Assembly: GCA_047495785.1 (NCBI GenBank)
Contig: JBLDXI010000041.1
Span: 101,815 to 165,814 of the forward strand
Length of the DNA: 64,000 nucleotides
From: Lepidodermella squamata
Taxonomy: Eukaryota; Gastrotricha
Reading direction: 5' to 3'
Below are positions 46,654-60,100 of the stretch, in pieces. The stretch's first letter is position 1. Each line of letters begins with the position of its first letter. The notes beneath the pieces were generated by a model that ran no database searches, was not told the DNA's origin, and saw nothing but the letters and a program-made list of their open reading frames with translations. Made by a program: the position numbers and the translations under genes.

Positions 46654-49600
46654 TGATAAATTTAATCCTTATTTGATCGGCGAACAATACCAACTCGGGC
46701 TTTTACATGAGCGATACTCTAGCCGAATTATGGACTAGTAGTTTGCAATCCTCACATCGGTATTTCAGCATACTAAATCACACACTGCTAAATATAAAGC
46801 CAACTAATTCGAGAAAAAAACCATAAAATCTAAAGAGGAAAAAATCGGAACCATTTTCAATTAGTTGAGCTGATTGAATAATCCGTTTGTAAGCTTGAAA
46901 TGGCTAGTGGCCGCTCGGTTGACTCACATCAGGCTTCCGATCGACCTCACAAATAGGCATCGCCGATCACTAGCGACCGCAAATAATACCACATCAAATG
47001 TAAATATTATTATTTTTGAAGCCAGCACTCGACAAATAATAATAATAACAATGGACGGACGTTTGGTTTTTTCCCGGCTCATTGCCGGTAGTCACGAATT
47101 CGTCTCGGTTAGCTAATAAAATATAGCATCGATTGACGGATTTTGTCGCTGCGAGGAAAGTTATATTATTATTTATAACAATAACATTTTCGCGTTGATG
47201 CTAGTCGCCGAATACAGTATACAACATCAGCGGTCAGGAAATTAAAAAAAAACCAACAATTCGAGTTGTAATGTAATTTCACGCGATACGTGTTAAAGTA
47301 GTTGGTGCGAAAAATACAAAGCTATCGGAGAACTTTTCGCGGAAAAACTTGCAGCATAGATGCCGCGTGCCGCAAAGGAAGTCGCAGACGGCACGGATAC
47401 ACTGGCTGTATTCCTGCTTATACTCTCATTCGAAGATTAGCGAACAACTAATCGAGGCAGTTTTGATATCAAATGACTGAGCTATTAGTATATGTCCGAT
47501 CTAAAACGCACCTGATGCACGACTACGCGCTTGTGTTGCGGGTACGAGTAATCACGAGCCGCACTGTTTCTGGGCCAAAAGTTTAATGCCGTATTTAACG
47601 CAGGACTGTTCGCAAGCACATGGGCAAAGTAAAGAATCGTTTTATAAATTTGTTTAGTATCACCGTTATTTAAAGGCAAATTAGCCAACGAGGGTGAAAC
47701 GCATATTTATATAACGAAAAATCAACGAAATCATGTCGTTTCCCTGAGTGATGACACTGAGCGACGAGCAATCGAATATAAAAGCATACAAATTGTTGCA
47801 AATTATCTTCGTTTTAATTCAAACTCAAAAACAAGAACAGAAGCGCTCTCCAATTATTTACATAGAAGACGAATCAAGAAAATCACGCAAAGATTAGCTT
47901 TATTACGAGCATGTCCCGCCGACAGCGCGATTTGACGCTGGCATTTAGTAATATGCGATACTAGCAATCGACAAGGAAAACAAGAGCAAAATACTCACTT
48001 GTTACGCGCTATCAAGAGCAATGAAATTGAGGCATGTTATTTGCATCATTTGGCTCGCTCTGTCTTCGACGTTCATGCGGCCCAGCAGTGCGCCGATGAA
48101 GCCCGCCTCGCGCGAACGACTCGAAGAAAAAATATTCGGAATACATGGACTGTGAAACGGTAAGACGCAACTGCAAGCGTTGGAGCCCGAGGCTTTAAGT
48201 TGATGGTGTTGTTGTTTGAAATCAGCGAAGCGTGATTTTCAAGTTCAAATAATGTGTACATACGTATACCTGATACGCACATGTTTACGCGCATGTAACC
48301 TCTACTAACAAAACTTGAAGATGGGCCGTCTCTCTCAGCAATTCCTGCAGTCGAGTTCGGTTCCTCGGCCGGTAATCGCTAATCAGTATCATTAAGCAAC
48401 ACAATCACGGCAGTCGAAGCCACGCCGGCTGTTATAGAAGATTATAGAAACGCTTGCCCACTTGTGAATACGCCTACATAAGAGCTAGCTCCTTTCTTTC
48501 GCTGATTGTGTTTGGGCCAGGTGTATTATAAAACAATTTGTACGCAGCGCTCGTGTAATAAATTCCAGAGGCAGGGAAATTATAATCGTTGAATGAAGAT
48601 GCGCGCTTATTGGCTCTACGCGAGCGCGGCAAAGCATGTCGGTTGCTTTGTTGTTTTATTGTAGAATGTAACAGTTAACGTTCACTTATTTTAGCGAGCC
48701 AGAATAAATAATTGCAGTGAAACAAGCTCGCTGCTTTTAGCGGGAAGTCGAGCCAAAGCGCTTGTGCTCAGCCACTCGTTTCATGTCGCCAACAAACAAA
48801 ACAATTTACCTACAAAATTACGTTGTTTTTTTAACACAGGAATAAAGCAGGACTAAAAAACAGATGAGCATAAGGGCTTTTACAATCACGAGAGTCGAGG
48901 GTATTTCTCGCGATTTTTGTGGGCTCCTAACAATATCGCTGTAAATTTTGCAACTCCTACAAAGATATTTCAGTCTTGGAAACAGACGAGCACCATAAAT
49001 GAATTTTTTGAGTGCAAAAGGCAGCGTCTGGATTGCAACCTGGCTGCGATAAACACTGCTTTGATAGGATAATAAACAGTGCATACTGTTTTACGTATCA
49101 TGAAACGAATAAACAATCTGGATTTAAATCATCGCCAATAAAAAACCGTCGGCCCATCGACAAAAAATTACCTGTCTGCTTGAACATGAAATAGAGCACA
49201 ATTACTATCCGGCGTAGAAAGCTCGCAGACGACTTGCAATTACACGGTGAAACGCTAAACGTTTGCGAAAGAAACGGCTGCTGGGGTGTGAAAATCTGGC
49301 GATTAAAAGCGCACGCATGGAAAAAATGCTAGAAAGAATGGACCAGATAGGCACCGAACTATGAGCCATTCTTTCTACATATAATAGCTAAATATTTAGA
49401 GCCTTTCTTTTCATGAAAGGCGATGTTGGTAAGAGATTTAAATGTCTAGCTTTGGCATCATGACAAGATCGCGAGTGTATTTTTTCGGCTGAAATCATTC
49501 TACGTTCGATTCGGCACAGCGCTAGCCGCTTTTAACCATATAGCTGCTAAGCTTTCCGATTACAAAGCTTGCGTGATTGCTGAAAGCTTACAGTTGAAAA

Positions 49601-51023
49601 ATGCAATGTGCCTATCCACAGAAAGAAGGCATGTGAAGGGAATGAGGGAATTACGAGTGGTAATATAATCAAGTCAAAACTCAGCGCACCTTTTGTTGAT
49701 TTGCCAATGCATGCAACATAGCGAAATGGGCCATCGAGGCCAATAATTAAATAATTATAACAGCAACGACAGGTCAAATGAAGCAATCAACCTGTGTTGT
49801 ATGCATTAAAGGCAGCCGACATCACGCAATTTTTTGTTACTAACTGTCACAAGATCGCTTTTTATTTGAGCGCGGCGCGAAGAGAGCGATAAAGCGATAA
49901 AGCGCGCTGGCACGTCACCACCACCCTTGCAGTCGGTACGCTTTTAATAGTAGAGCGCTTTTTGCGTCTGACCGCTAATAAAATGTCCGCTTGGCGGCCA
50001 GTAGTCCAAGGCCGGCATTACATGTGCACTAGGTCAGCAATAAACGCATTATTGAAACATGCATTAATAATACAAAGTAAAGGTAAAATACTGCTAAATC
50101 AACTGAATCGAAATGTGTGTATTTTGTCGAGTGTGCTGCTTAAAATCGGCTGCTTTTTGTTTACGATTTCCGGGCCTCAATAAACAATTCCCGCTCGCGC
50201 TTCAATAGTTTAATCACAAGGACTTCGGTAGCTGATGAGGTTTTTGAAAATTCATGTTTTGCTTTTTTCTTTGACAATAATTCAAGTTTCCCCCGTAGTG
50301 CAAGTTTTCAGTAAAAAAAACGAACTGAATAGCTTGCGGCAGAAGCAATTTCAGGTTATATAGTTTTATATGCAACTTACTCTTGTAGGTATGATTTGTT
50401 AGAGGAGAGGGTCAGAAAAGGGATCCTTATATTAGCGTATTTTTTCGACACACAGCTCAAAATATAGCTACATTTCCGGTTCGTTTTTATGGGCGTAAAA
50501 CGATCCTACTCCAGCGCTGCAGCAAAAAACTCTTCCGGGAATTATTCAAATGTAGCTGGATGGACATTCAATATAGGAAAACATCCTAACGTGATTATGG
50601 GCACTATTGTCTATCGATAGCTGTGAGCTTCTGTCAGACCCAATGTCGCCTTGGAAAATGCCAAGTGCGCTCTGGTTTTTTCCTCCAAAATAGAGATGTT
50701 GCCGCAAAATTTGCATTAAATACCCCATGGACACTGCTGGTTGTTGCTTTTAAACAAAAAATGTTACGCGAAACGATATTCAGTATAAATGTGAATCAGA
50801 TCGAATTACTGAGCTTGACGGAATTCTCCGGCTATATTCTACGCCGCTAGTGTGATTGACATTACAGGGGATCACATGAACCGGTTTTCCGATGGATGTT
50901 AGCGTAAGTATAACCGCTGGCACCAAATAATGATTGAGGCAAAATCATGTGTACTCCTTGAATTGATAATTAGCGAGTTTTTGATAAACGTTTTCCCAGC
51001 AAAAACCTTGAATTGCATTGAAA
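46654..51023. other. 4.4-kb intergenic region, no gene recognised
   Basis: AT-rich with short frames only. A 67-codon minus frame (47485-47688) and a 75-codon plus frame (50623-50850) lack supporting features. The left end should hold the promoter of the cysteine-rich gene. Confidence 0.45.
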
Positions 51024-51029
51024 TTTATT
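51024..51029 (-). terminator. Candidate polyadenylation signal of the mucin-like gene
   Basis: AATAAA on the minus strand (TTTATT on +), about 110 nt after the stop at 51138. Confidence 0.5.
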
Positions 51030-51137
51030 GCAGTAAAATTAAGAGATGATATGATCACCGTATTAAGCTCATGTGAAATCAACCATTACCAACCGGCCAG
51101 AATAAGAATCTGTTATTCAATAAGCAATAAATAATAA

Positions 51138-54100
51138 TTAAGAAGACGTGCAACTGCTACAGCCGCATCTATCGACAAATCGCAATTTTTCGAGCCGCTC
51201 ATAGACGAAGCCGTCGCCAGTGCATGTCATAGGAATAGCAATCTCAGGGCCCATCACCGGGTTGCAGCATCGGCAAGACGTGCCATCGATCAGATGGGAA
51301 TCAGCAGCGCCAAATGCTGCTCGTTTTTGCGTTGACCAAAACGGGAATGAAACTGATGCACAGGCGCCCGTGCATTCGGATACGCGCACAGGGAACTTTG
51401 ACGTACAGTTGCAATTTTCGGCCGAGACGATAGTGGTAAACTTGGAACTCATGGAGCACTCGTCATTCTTAGGCTCCTCCGCGTCACTAACGACTATATC
51501 TTCATCCTCTACCTCCCGAAGGACTTGTTTAGATACCCTAGGTTCGGGCGGGACATATCCGCAGTAAGAAGTATACAGTTCTGAAGTGAAAGGACGGAGC
51601 GGGTCTTCAATCTCCAGCTCAACAGTGAGCTCACTAATTTCGAGTGAAGAAAGCTCGAATTGCCCGCATTGATTCTATTCAGGAGAAAATAAACCTCAAA
51701 ATATCGCAAGCATTTGAAAATGAATCTTACCAAAGTTGCTATAACGAACTCATCGGTATCATCGCCAGACAGCTTCGACTTCTTAGCGAAAACGACAGCT
51801 CTTTCAAGGTTTCCAAATTTCAACAACTCAGCTGAGGATAAGAGCACCGGTTTTGTGAAAGAGAGGGTGAATTTATAATTCTTTCCACACAATGAACTGC
51901 GCCAGTCCATGAGGTCAGTTTGATTAATACCATTTGAAACTATCATATCGCCAGGTAACAACGAAGATATGGTGAAAGGTTGTTGACGGTTGCAAATAGC
52001 CGAGGTTGGCGGTGTAGTTCCTCGATCCCTAACCACCTTAGGCTTTGTCGTCGTGCGACCAGAGACAGCTGGGCGAGCCGTAGTTGTAGTGACTGAAAAA
52101 TATATTCAGATTGGTCAATTACGCCAGTTATGGAAAGGCTAATCCGTGGCAATTACCGATCCTCTCCTTCGTGCAGCAGCTCAAGCCGACGCGAGAGCGA
52201 ACGGGCTTCGAGTCGTCCTTCGGTGTAAACCTGATGACAACACTGTCGGCGGTGATAGCGTCGCGGCCAGTAAACTTGACTGGCAAATCCCTCGGATCGA
52301 AGGACTAGATTATACACAAACAGAGTAGCAATGCAATGGAGCGAGAGAATATGGCAAACATACCCTGGACACACTCTTCTTGTCTGCGCGGAAAGTCACA
52401 TCCACTCGTTCGACGTTTCTCACGTCAGGAAGATCGAAGCTGAGCACTGGGGTTTCTCGGGGCAGCTCCACAGTAACCTCAGGTTGCTTGTCACGTGGGG
52501 ATGACTCCCAAGGACGGCGAGCCGAAGGTCTGAGATTTTCGCTCTCCTCCTTGTTGCTCGATACACGGAGACTGTCTTGAGGAATGAATGTGGTGTCATC
52601 GAGGCTCGACGATTTGGCGCAGATCTTCTTAGGAGCGGCCGTCGTCTTCGGTGTCTTTGAAGTTGTGGAAGAGCCACGTTCGCGGGGAACGCGGGGGCTG
52701 CTAGGCTTTCCGCTCACTCCCGGCTTTGCAGTAGTCACGGTTGTCTTGCGCACAGTAGTAGTCTTTGGTGCAACCTTGAAGCAACCGAATACAGACAACT
52801 GAGCCTGAACAGGTTCCTTGGGATCTTTCTTGTTGAACACGACAGTGATCGAGTCAGCATTAACCTCCTTCGGGAACTTGGCCGGCAATTCTGAAGGCTT
52901 GTATACCTGAGGAAAAACAAGAAAGAAGTCATAATTTTGCAAACGCTGCGTTGATGATGATACCTTAGGCTCCAATACGGGTCTGGTGTAAACAACGACA
53001 GATTCGACGTTGGTATATTGCGGCAAATCGAAACCAGCGAGAGGCGTGCGAGCGGGGAATCGAATGGTCGTTTCCGGTTTCTTGTCTTCCGGAGAGCTCT
53101 TCCATGGCTTCTCAGACTTTGGCCTCAGGTTCTCCTTGTCCTCGGGCCTGCTTGAAGTTGTAATGGAACTGGAAGGCAAGTAGATGGGTTGTGACATTCC
53201 TTCCTTCTTTTCACAAGGCTTCGGCGTGGTTCCAGGAGTTGTTGATCCCTTGGGCGCGTTCGATGCTCCAGTTTGAGCTTTCGGGGTTGTCGTTTCTGTG
53301 ATTAGTGACAGCGTCATGTGAAAATTAAATCCGCCACATAACGAGTCGATACTTACTTGGTGCCTCCTTGAAGCAGCCACGAACCGCCAACTTTGCTTCC
53401 ACAGGCTTGGAATCATCGATACGAGTGAAGGTCAGGCCGATGGCATCTGCAACCACGTCGGTCGGGAAGTTGACGGGAAGCTCCGAAGGCTTGTATTCCT
53501 AAGATTGACTATTATTAAGCAAGCCAGTCGAAATAGGTAATCTACCCTCACCTTTTCAACGTTCTTGTTCGAAGGCGATACAGTCAAGCGGACAGCCTTA
53601 ACGTTCTTAAGGTCTGGCAGGTCGAAGCCAGCAAGCTCAGAACGGCGCGGGAATTGTACTCCAACGTTGGGCAAGCGATCGGTAGGTGACGATTTCCAAG
53701 GTTGCTTGCTGTTAGGGCGAAGATTTTCCTTGTCCTCAGGCCTGCTTGAGGTGCGCAGGCTTGATGTCGGCAAAAAGGCTGGTTGGTCCATGCCTTCGCG
53801 CTTCGTGCAAGGCTTGCGGGTGCTTGTCGTTCTGCGATCCCTAACCACCTTAGGCTTTGTCGTCGTGCGACCAGAGACAGCTGGGCGAGCCGTAGTTGTA
53901 GTGACTGAAAAATATATTCAGATTGGTCAATTACGCCAGTTATGGAAAGGCTAATCCGTGGCAATTACCGATCCTCTCCTTCGTGCAGCAGCTCAAGCCG
54001 ACGCGAGAGCGAACGGGCTTCGAGTCGTCCTTCGGTGTAAACCTGATGACAACACTGTCGGCGGTGATAGCGTCGCGGCCAGTAAACTTGACTGGCAAAT

Positions 54101-57100
54101 CCCTCGGATCGAAGGACTAGATTATACACAAACAGAGTAGCAATGCAATGGAGCGAGAGAATATGGCAAACATACCCTGGACACACTCTTCTTGTCTGCG
54201 CGGAAAGTCACATCCACTCGTTCGACGTTTCTCACGTCAGGAAGATCGAAGCTGAGCACTGGGGTTTCTCGGGGCAGCTCCACAGTAACCTCAGGTTGCT
54301 TGTCACGTGGGGATGACTCCCAAGGACGGCGAGCCGAAGGTCTGAGATTTTCGCTCTCCTCCTTGTTGCTCGATACACGGAGACTGTCTTGAGGAATGAA
54401 TGTGGTGTCATCGAGGCTCGACGATTTGGCGCAGATCTTCTTAGGAGCGGCCGTCGTCTTCGGTGTCTTTGAAGTTGTGGAAGAGCCACGTTCGCGGGGA
54501 ACGCGGGGGCTGCTAGGCTTTCCGCTCACTCCCGGCTTTGCAGTAGTCACGGTTGTCTTGCGCACAGTAGTAGTCTTTGGTGCAACCTTGAAGCAACCGA
54601 ATACAGACAACTGAGCCTGAACAGGTTCCTTGGGATCTTTCTTGTTGAACACGACAGTGATCGAGTCAGCATTAACCTCCTTCGGGAACTTGGCCGGCAA
54701 TTCTGAAGGCTTGTATACCTGAGGAAAAACAAGAAAGAAGTCATAATTTTGCAAACGCTGCGTTGATGATGATACCTTAGGCTCCAATACGGGTCTGGTG
54801 TAAACAACGACAGATTCGACGTTGGTATATTGCGGCAAATCGAAACCAGCGAGAGGCGTGCGAGCGGGGAATCGAATGGTCGTTTCCGGTTTCTTGTCTT
54901 CCGGAGAGCTCTTCCATGGCTTCTCAGACTTTGGCCTCAGGTTCTCCTTGTCCTCGGGCCTGCTTGAAGTTGTAATGGAACTGGAAGGCAAGTAGATGGG
55001 TTGTGACATTCCTTCCTTCTTTTCACAAGGCTTCGGCGTGGTTCCAGGAGTTGTTGATCCCTTGGGCGCGTTCGATGCTCCAGTTTGAGCTTTCGGGGTT
55101 GTCGTTTCTGTGATTAGTGACAGCGTCATGTGAAAATTAAATCCGCCACATAACGAGTCGATACTTACTTGGTGCCTCCTTGAAGCAGCCACGAACCGCC
55201 AACTTTGCTTCCACAGGCTTGGAATCATCGATACGAGTGAAGGTCAGGCCGATGGCATCTGCAACCACGTCGGTCGGGAAGTTGACGGGAAGCTCCGAAG
55301 GCTTGTATTCCTAAGATTGACTATTATTAAGCAAGCCAGTCGAAATAGGTAATCTACCCTCACCTTTTCAACGTTCTTGTTCGAAGGCGATACAGTCAAG
55401 CGGACAGCCTTAACGTTCTTAAGGTCTGGCAGGTCGAAGCCAGCAAGCTCAGAACGGCGCGGGAATTGTACTCCAACGTTGGGCAAGCGATCGGTAGGTG
55501 ACGATTTCCAAGGTTGCTTGCTGTTAGGGCGAAGATTTTCCTTGTCCTCAGGCCTGCTTGAGGTGCGCAGGCTTGATGTCGGCAAAAAGGCTGGTTGGTC
55601 CATGCCTTCGCGCTTCGTGCAAGGCTTGCGGGTGCTTGTCGTTCTGCGATCCCTAACCACCTTAGGCTTTGTCGTCGTGCGACCAGAGACAGCTGGGCGA
55701 GCCGTAGTTGTAGTGACTGAAAAATATATTCAGATTGGTCAATTACGCCAGTTATGGAAAGGCTAATCCGTGGCAATTACCGATCCTCTCCTTCGTGCAG
55801 CAGCTCAAGCCGACGCGAGAGCGAACGGGCTTCGAGTCGTCCTTCGGTGTAAACCTGATGACAACACTGTCGGCGGTGATAGCGTCGCGGCCAGTAAACT
55901 TGACTGGCAAATCCCTCGGATCGAAGGACTAGATTATACACAAACAGAGTAGCAATGCAATGGAGCGAGAGAATATGGCAAACATACCCTGGACACACTC
56001 TTCTTGTCTGCGCGGAAAGTCACATCCACTCGTTCGACGTTTCTCACGTCAGGAAGATCGAAGCTGAGCACTGGGGTTTCTCGGGGCAGCTCCACAGTAA
56101 CCTCAGGTTGCTTGTCACGTGGGGATGACTCCCAAGGACGGCGAGCCGAAGGTCTGAGATTTTCGCTCTCCTCCTTGTTGCTCGATACACGGAGACTGTC
56201 TTGAGGAATGAATGTGGTGTCATCGAGGCTCGACGATTTGGCGCAGATCTTCTTAGGAGCGGCCGTCGTCTTCGGTGTCTTTGAAGTTGTGGAAGAGCCA
56301 CGTTCGCGGGGAACGCGGGGGCTGCTAGGCTTTCCGCTCACTCCCGGCTTTGCAGTAGTCACGGTTGTCTTGCGCACAGTAGTAGTCTTTGGTGCAACCT
56401 TGAAGCAACCGAATACAGACAACTGAGCCTGAACAGGTTCCTTGGGATCTTTCTTGTTGAACACGACAGTGATCGAGTCAGCATTAACCTCCTTCGGGAA
56501 CTTGGCCGGCAATTCTGAAGGCTTGTATACCTGAGGAAAAACAAGAAAGAAGTCATAATTTTGCAAACGCTGCGTTGATGATGATACCTTAGGCTCCAAT
56601 ACGGGTCTGGTGTAAACAACGACAGATTCGACGTTGGTATATTGCGGCAAATCGAAACCAGCGAGAGGCGTGCGAGCGGGGAATCGAATGGTCGTTTCCG
56701 GTTTCTTGTCTTCCGGAGAGCTCTTCCATGGCTTCTCAGACTTTGGCCTCAGGTTCTCCTTGTCCTCGGGCCTGCTTGAAGTTGTAATGGAACTGGAAGG
56801 CAAGTAGATGGGTTGTGACATTCCTTCCTTCTTTTCACAAGGCTTCGGCGTGGTTCCAGGAGTTGTTGATCCCTTGGGCGCGTTCGATGCTCCAGTTTGA
56901 GCTTTCGGGGTTGTCGTTTCTGTGATTAGTGACAGCGTCATGTGAAAATTAAATCCGCCACATAACGAGTCGATACTTACTTGGTGCCTCCTTGAAGCAG
57001 CCACGAACCGCCAACTTTGCTTCCACAGGCTTGGAATCATCGATACGAGTGAAGGTCAGGCCGATGGCATCTGCAACCACGTCGGTCGGGAAGTTGACGG

Positions 57101-60100
57101 GAAGCTCCGAAGGCTTGTATTCCTAAGATTGACTATTATTAAGCAAGCCAGTCGAAATAGGTAATCTACCCTCACCTTTTCAACGTTCTTGTTCGAAGGC
57201 GATACAGTCAAGCGGACAGCCTTAACGTTCTTAAGGTCTGGCAGGTCGAAGCCAGCAAGCTCAGAACGGCGCGGGAATTGTACTCCAACGTTGGGCAAGC
57301 GATCGGTAGGTGACGATTTCCAAGGTTGCTTGCTGTTAGGGCGAAGATTTTCCTTGTCCTCAGGCCTGCTTGAGGTGCGCAGGCTTGATGTCGGCAAAAA
57401 GGCTGGTTGGTCCATGCCTTCGCGCTTCGTGCAAGGCTTGCGGGTGCTTGTCGTTCTGCGATCCCTAACCACCTTAGGCTTTGTCGTCGTGCGACCAGAG
57501 ACAGCTGGGCGAGCCGTAGTTGTAGTGACTGAAAAATATATTCAGATTGGTCAATTACGCCAGTTATGGAAAGGCTAATCCGTGGCAATTACCGATCCTC
57601 TCCTTCGTGCAGCAGCTCAAGCCGACGCGAGAGCGAACGGGCTTCGAGTCGTCCTTCGGTGTAAACCTGATGACAACACTGTCGGCGGTGATAGCGTCGC
57701 GGCCAGTAAACTTGACTGGCAAATCCCTCGGATCGAAGGACTAGATTATACACAAACAGAGTAGCAATGCAATGGAGCGAGAGAATATGGCAAACATACC
57801 CTGGACACACTCTTCTTGTCTGCGCGGAAAGTCACATCCACTCGTTCGACGTTTCTCACGTCAGGAAGATCGAAGCTGAGCACTGGGGTTTCTCGGGGCA
57901 GCTCCACAGTAACCTCAGGTTGCTTGTCACGTGGGGATGACTCCCAAGGACGGCGAGCCGAAGGTCTGAGATTTTCGCTCTCCTCCTTGTTGCTCGATAC
58001 ACGGAGACTGTCTTGAGGAATGAATGTGGTGTCATCGAGGCTCGACGATTTGGCGCAGATCTTCTTAGGAGCGGCCGTCGTCTTCGGTGTCTTTGAAGTT
58101 GTGGAAGAGCCACGTTCGCGGGGAACGCGGGGGCTGCTAGGCTTTCCGCTCACTCCCGGCTTTGCAGTAGTCACGGTTGTCTTGCGCACAGTAGTAGTCT
58201 TTGGTGCAACCTTGAAGCAACCGAATACAGACAACTGAGCCTGAACAGGTTCCTTGGGATCTTTCTTGTTGAACACGACAGTGATCGAGTCAGCATTAAC
58301 CTCCTTCGGGAACTTGGCCGGCAATTCTGAAGGCTTGTATACCTGAGGAAAAACAAGAAAGAAGTCATAATTTTGCAAACGCTGCGTTGATGATGATACC
58401 TTAGGCTCCAATACGGGTCTGGTGTAAACAACGACAGATTCGACGTTGGTATATTGCGGCAAATCGAAACCAGCGAGAGGCGTGCGAGCGGGGAATCGAA
58501 TGGTCGTTTCCGGTTTCTTGTCTTCCGGAGAGCTCTTCCATGGCTTCTCAGACTTTGGCCTCAGGTTCTCCTTGTCCTCGGGCCTGCTTGAAGTTGTAAT
58601 GGAACTGGAAGGCAAGTAGATGGGTTGTGACATTCCTTCCTTCTTTTCACAAGGCTTCGGCGTGGTTCCAGGAGTTGTTGATCCCTTGGGCGCGTTCGAT
58701 GCTCCAGTTTGAGCTTTCGGGGTTGTCGTTTCTGTGATTAGTGACAGCGTCATGTGAAAATTAAATCCGCCACATAACGAGTCGATACTTACTTGGTGCC
58801 TCCTTGAAGCAGCCACGAACCGCCAACTTTGCTTCCACAGGCTTGGAATCATCGATACGAGTGAAGGTCAGGCCGATGGCATCTGCAACCACGTCGGTCG
58901 GGAAGTTGACGGGAAGCTCCGAAGGCTTGTATTCCTAAGATTGACTATTATTAAGCAAGCCAGTCGAAATAGGTAATCTACCCTCACCTTTTCAACGTTC
59001 TTGTTCGAAGGCGATACAGTCAAGCGGACAGCCTTAACGTTCTTAAGGTCTGGCAGGTCGAAGCCAGCAAGCTCAGAACGGCGCGGGAATTGTACTCCAA
59101 CGTTGGGCAAGCGATCGGTAGGTGACGATTTCCAAGGTTGCTTGCTGTTAGGGCGAAGATTTTCCTTGTCCTCAGGCCTGCTTGAGGTGCGCAGGCTTGA
59201 TGTCGGCAAAAAGGCTGGTTGGTCCATGCCTTCGCGCTTCGTGCAAGGCTTGCGGGTGCTTGTCGTTCTGCGATCCCTAACCACCTTAGGCTTTGTCGTC
59301 GTGCGACCAGAGACAGCTGGGCGAGCCGTAGTTGTAGTGACTGAAAAATATATTCAGATTGGTCAATTACGCCAGTTATGGAAAGGCTAATCCGTGGCAA
59401 TTACCGATCCTCTCCTTCGTGCAGCAGCTCAAGCCGACGCGAGAGCGAACGGGCTTCGAGTCGTCCTTCGGTGTAAACCTGATGACAACACTGTCGGCGG
59501 TGATAGCGTCGCGGCCAGTAAACTTGACTGGCAAATCCCTCGGATCGAAGGACTAGATTATACACAAACAGAGTAGCAATGCAATGGAGCGAGAGAATAT
59601 GGCAAACATACCCTGGACACACTCTTCTTGTCTGCGCGGAAAGTCACATCCACTCGTTCGACGTTTCTCACGTCAGGAAGATCGAAGCTGAGCACTGGGG
59701 TTTCTCGGGGCAGCTCCACAGTAACCTCAGGTTGCTTGTCACGTGGGGATGACTCCCAAGGACGGCGAGCCGAAGGTCTGAGATTTTCGCTCTCCTCCTT
59801 GTTGCTCGATACACGGAGACTGTCTTGAGGAATGAATGTGGTGTCATCGAGGCTCGACGATTTGGCGCAGATCTTCTTAGGAGCGGCCGTCGTCTTCGGT
59901 GTCTTTGAAGTTGTGGAAGAGCCACGTTCGCGGGGAACGCGGGGGCTGCTAGGCTTTCCGCTCACTCCCGGCTTTGCAGTAGTCACGGTTGTCTTGCGCA
60001 CAGTAGTAGTCTTTGGTGCAACCTTGAAGCAACCGAATACAGACAACTGAGCCTGAACAGGTTCCTTGGGATCTTTCTTGTTGAACACGACAGTGATCGA

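Noticed and set aside
53565-53954. Plus-strand 129-codon frame repeated in every unit of the array, plus several 60-86-codon frames
   Set aside because: They are antisense or out-of-frame shadows of the minus-strand exons and repeat only because the unit repeats. The minus-strand model explains cysteines, splice sites and phase.
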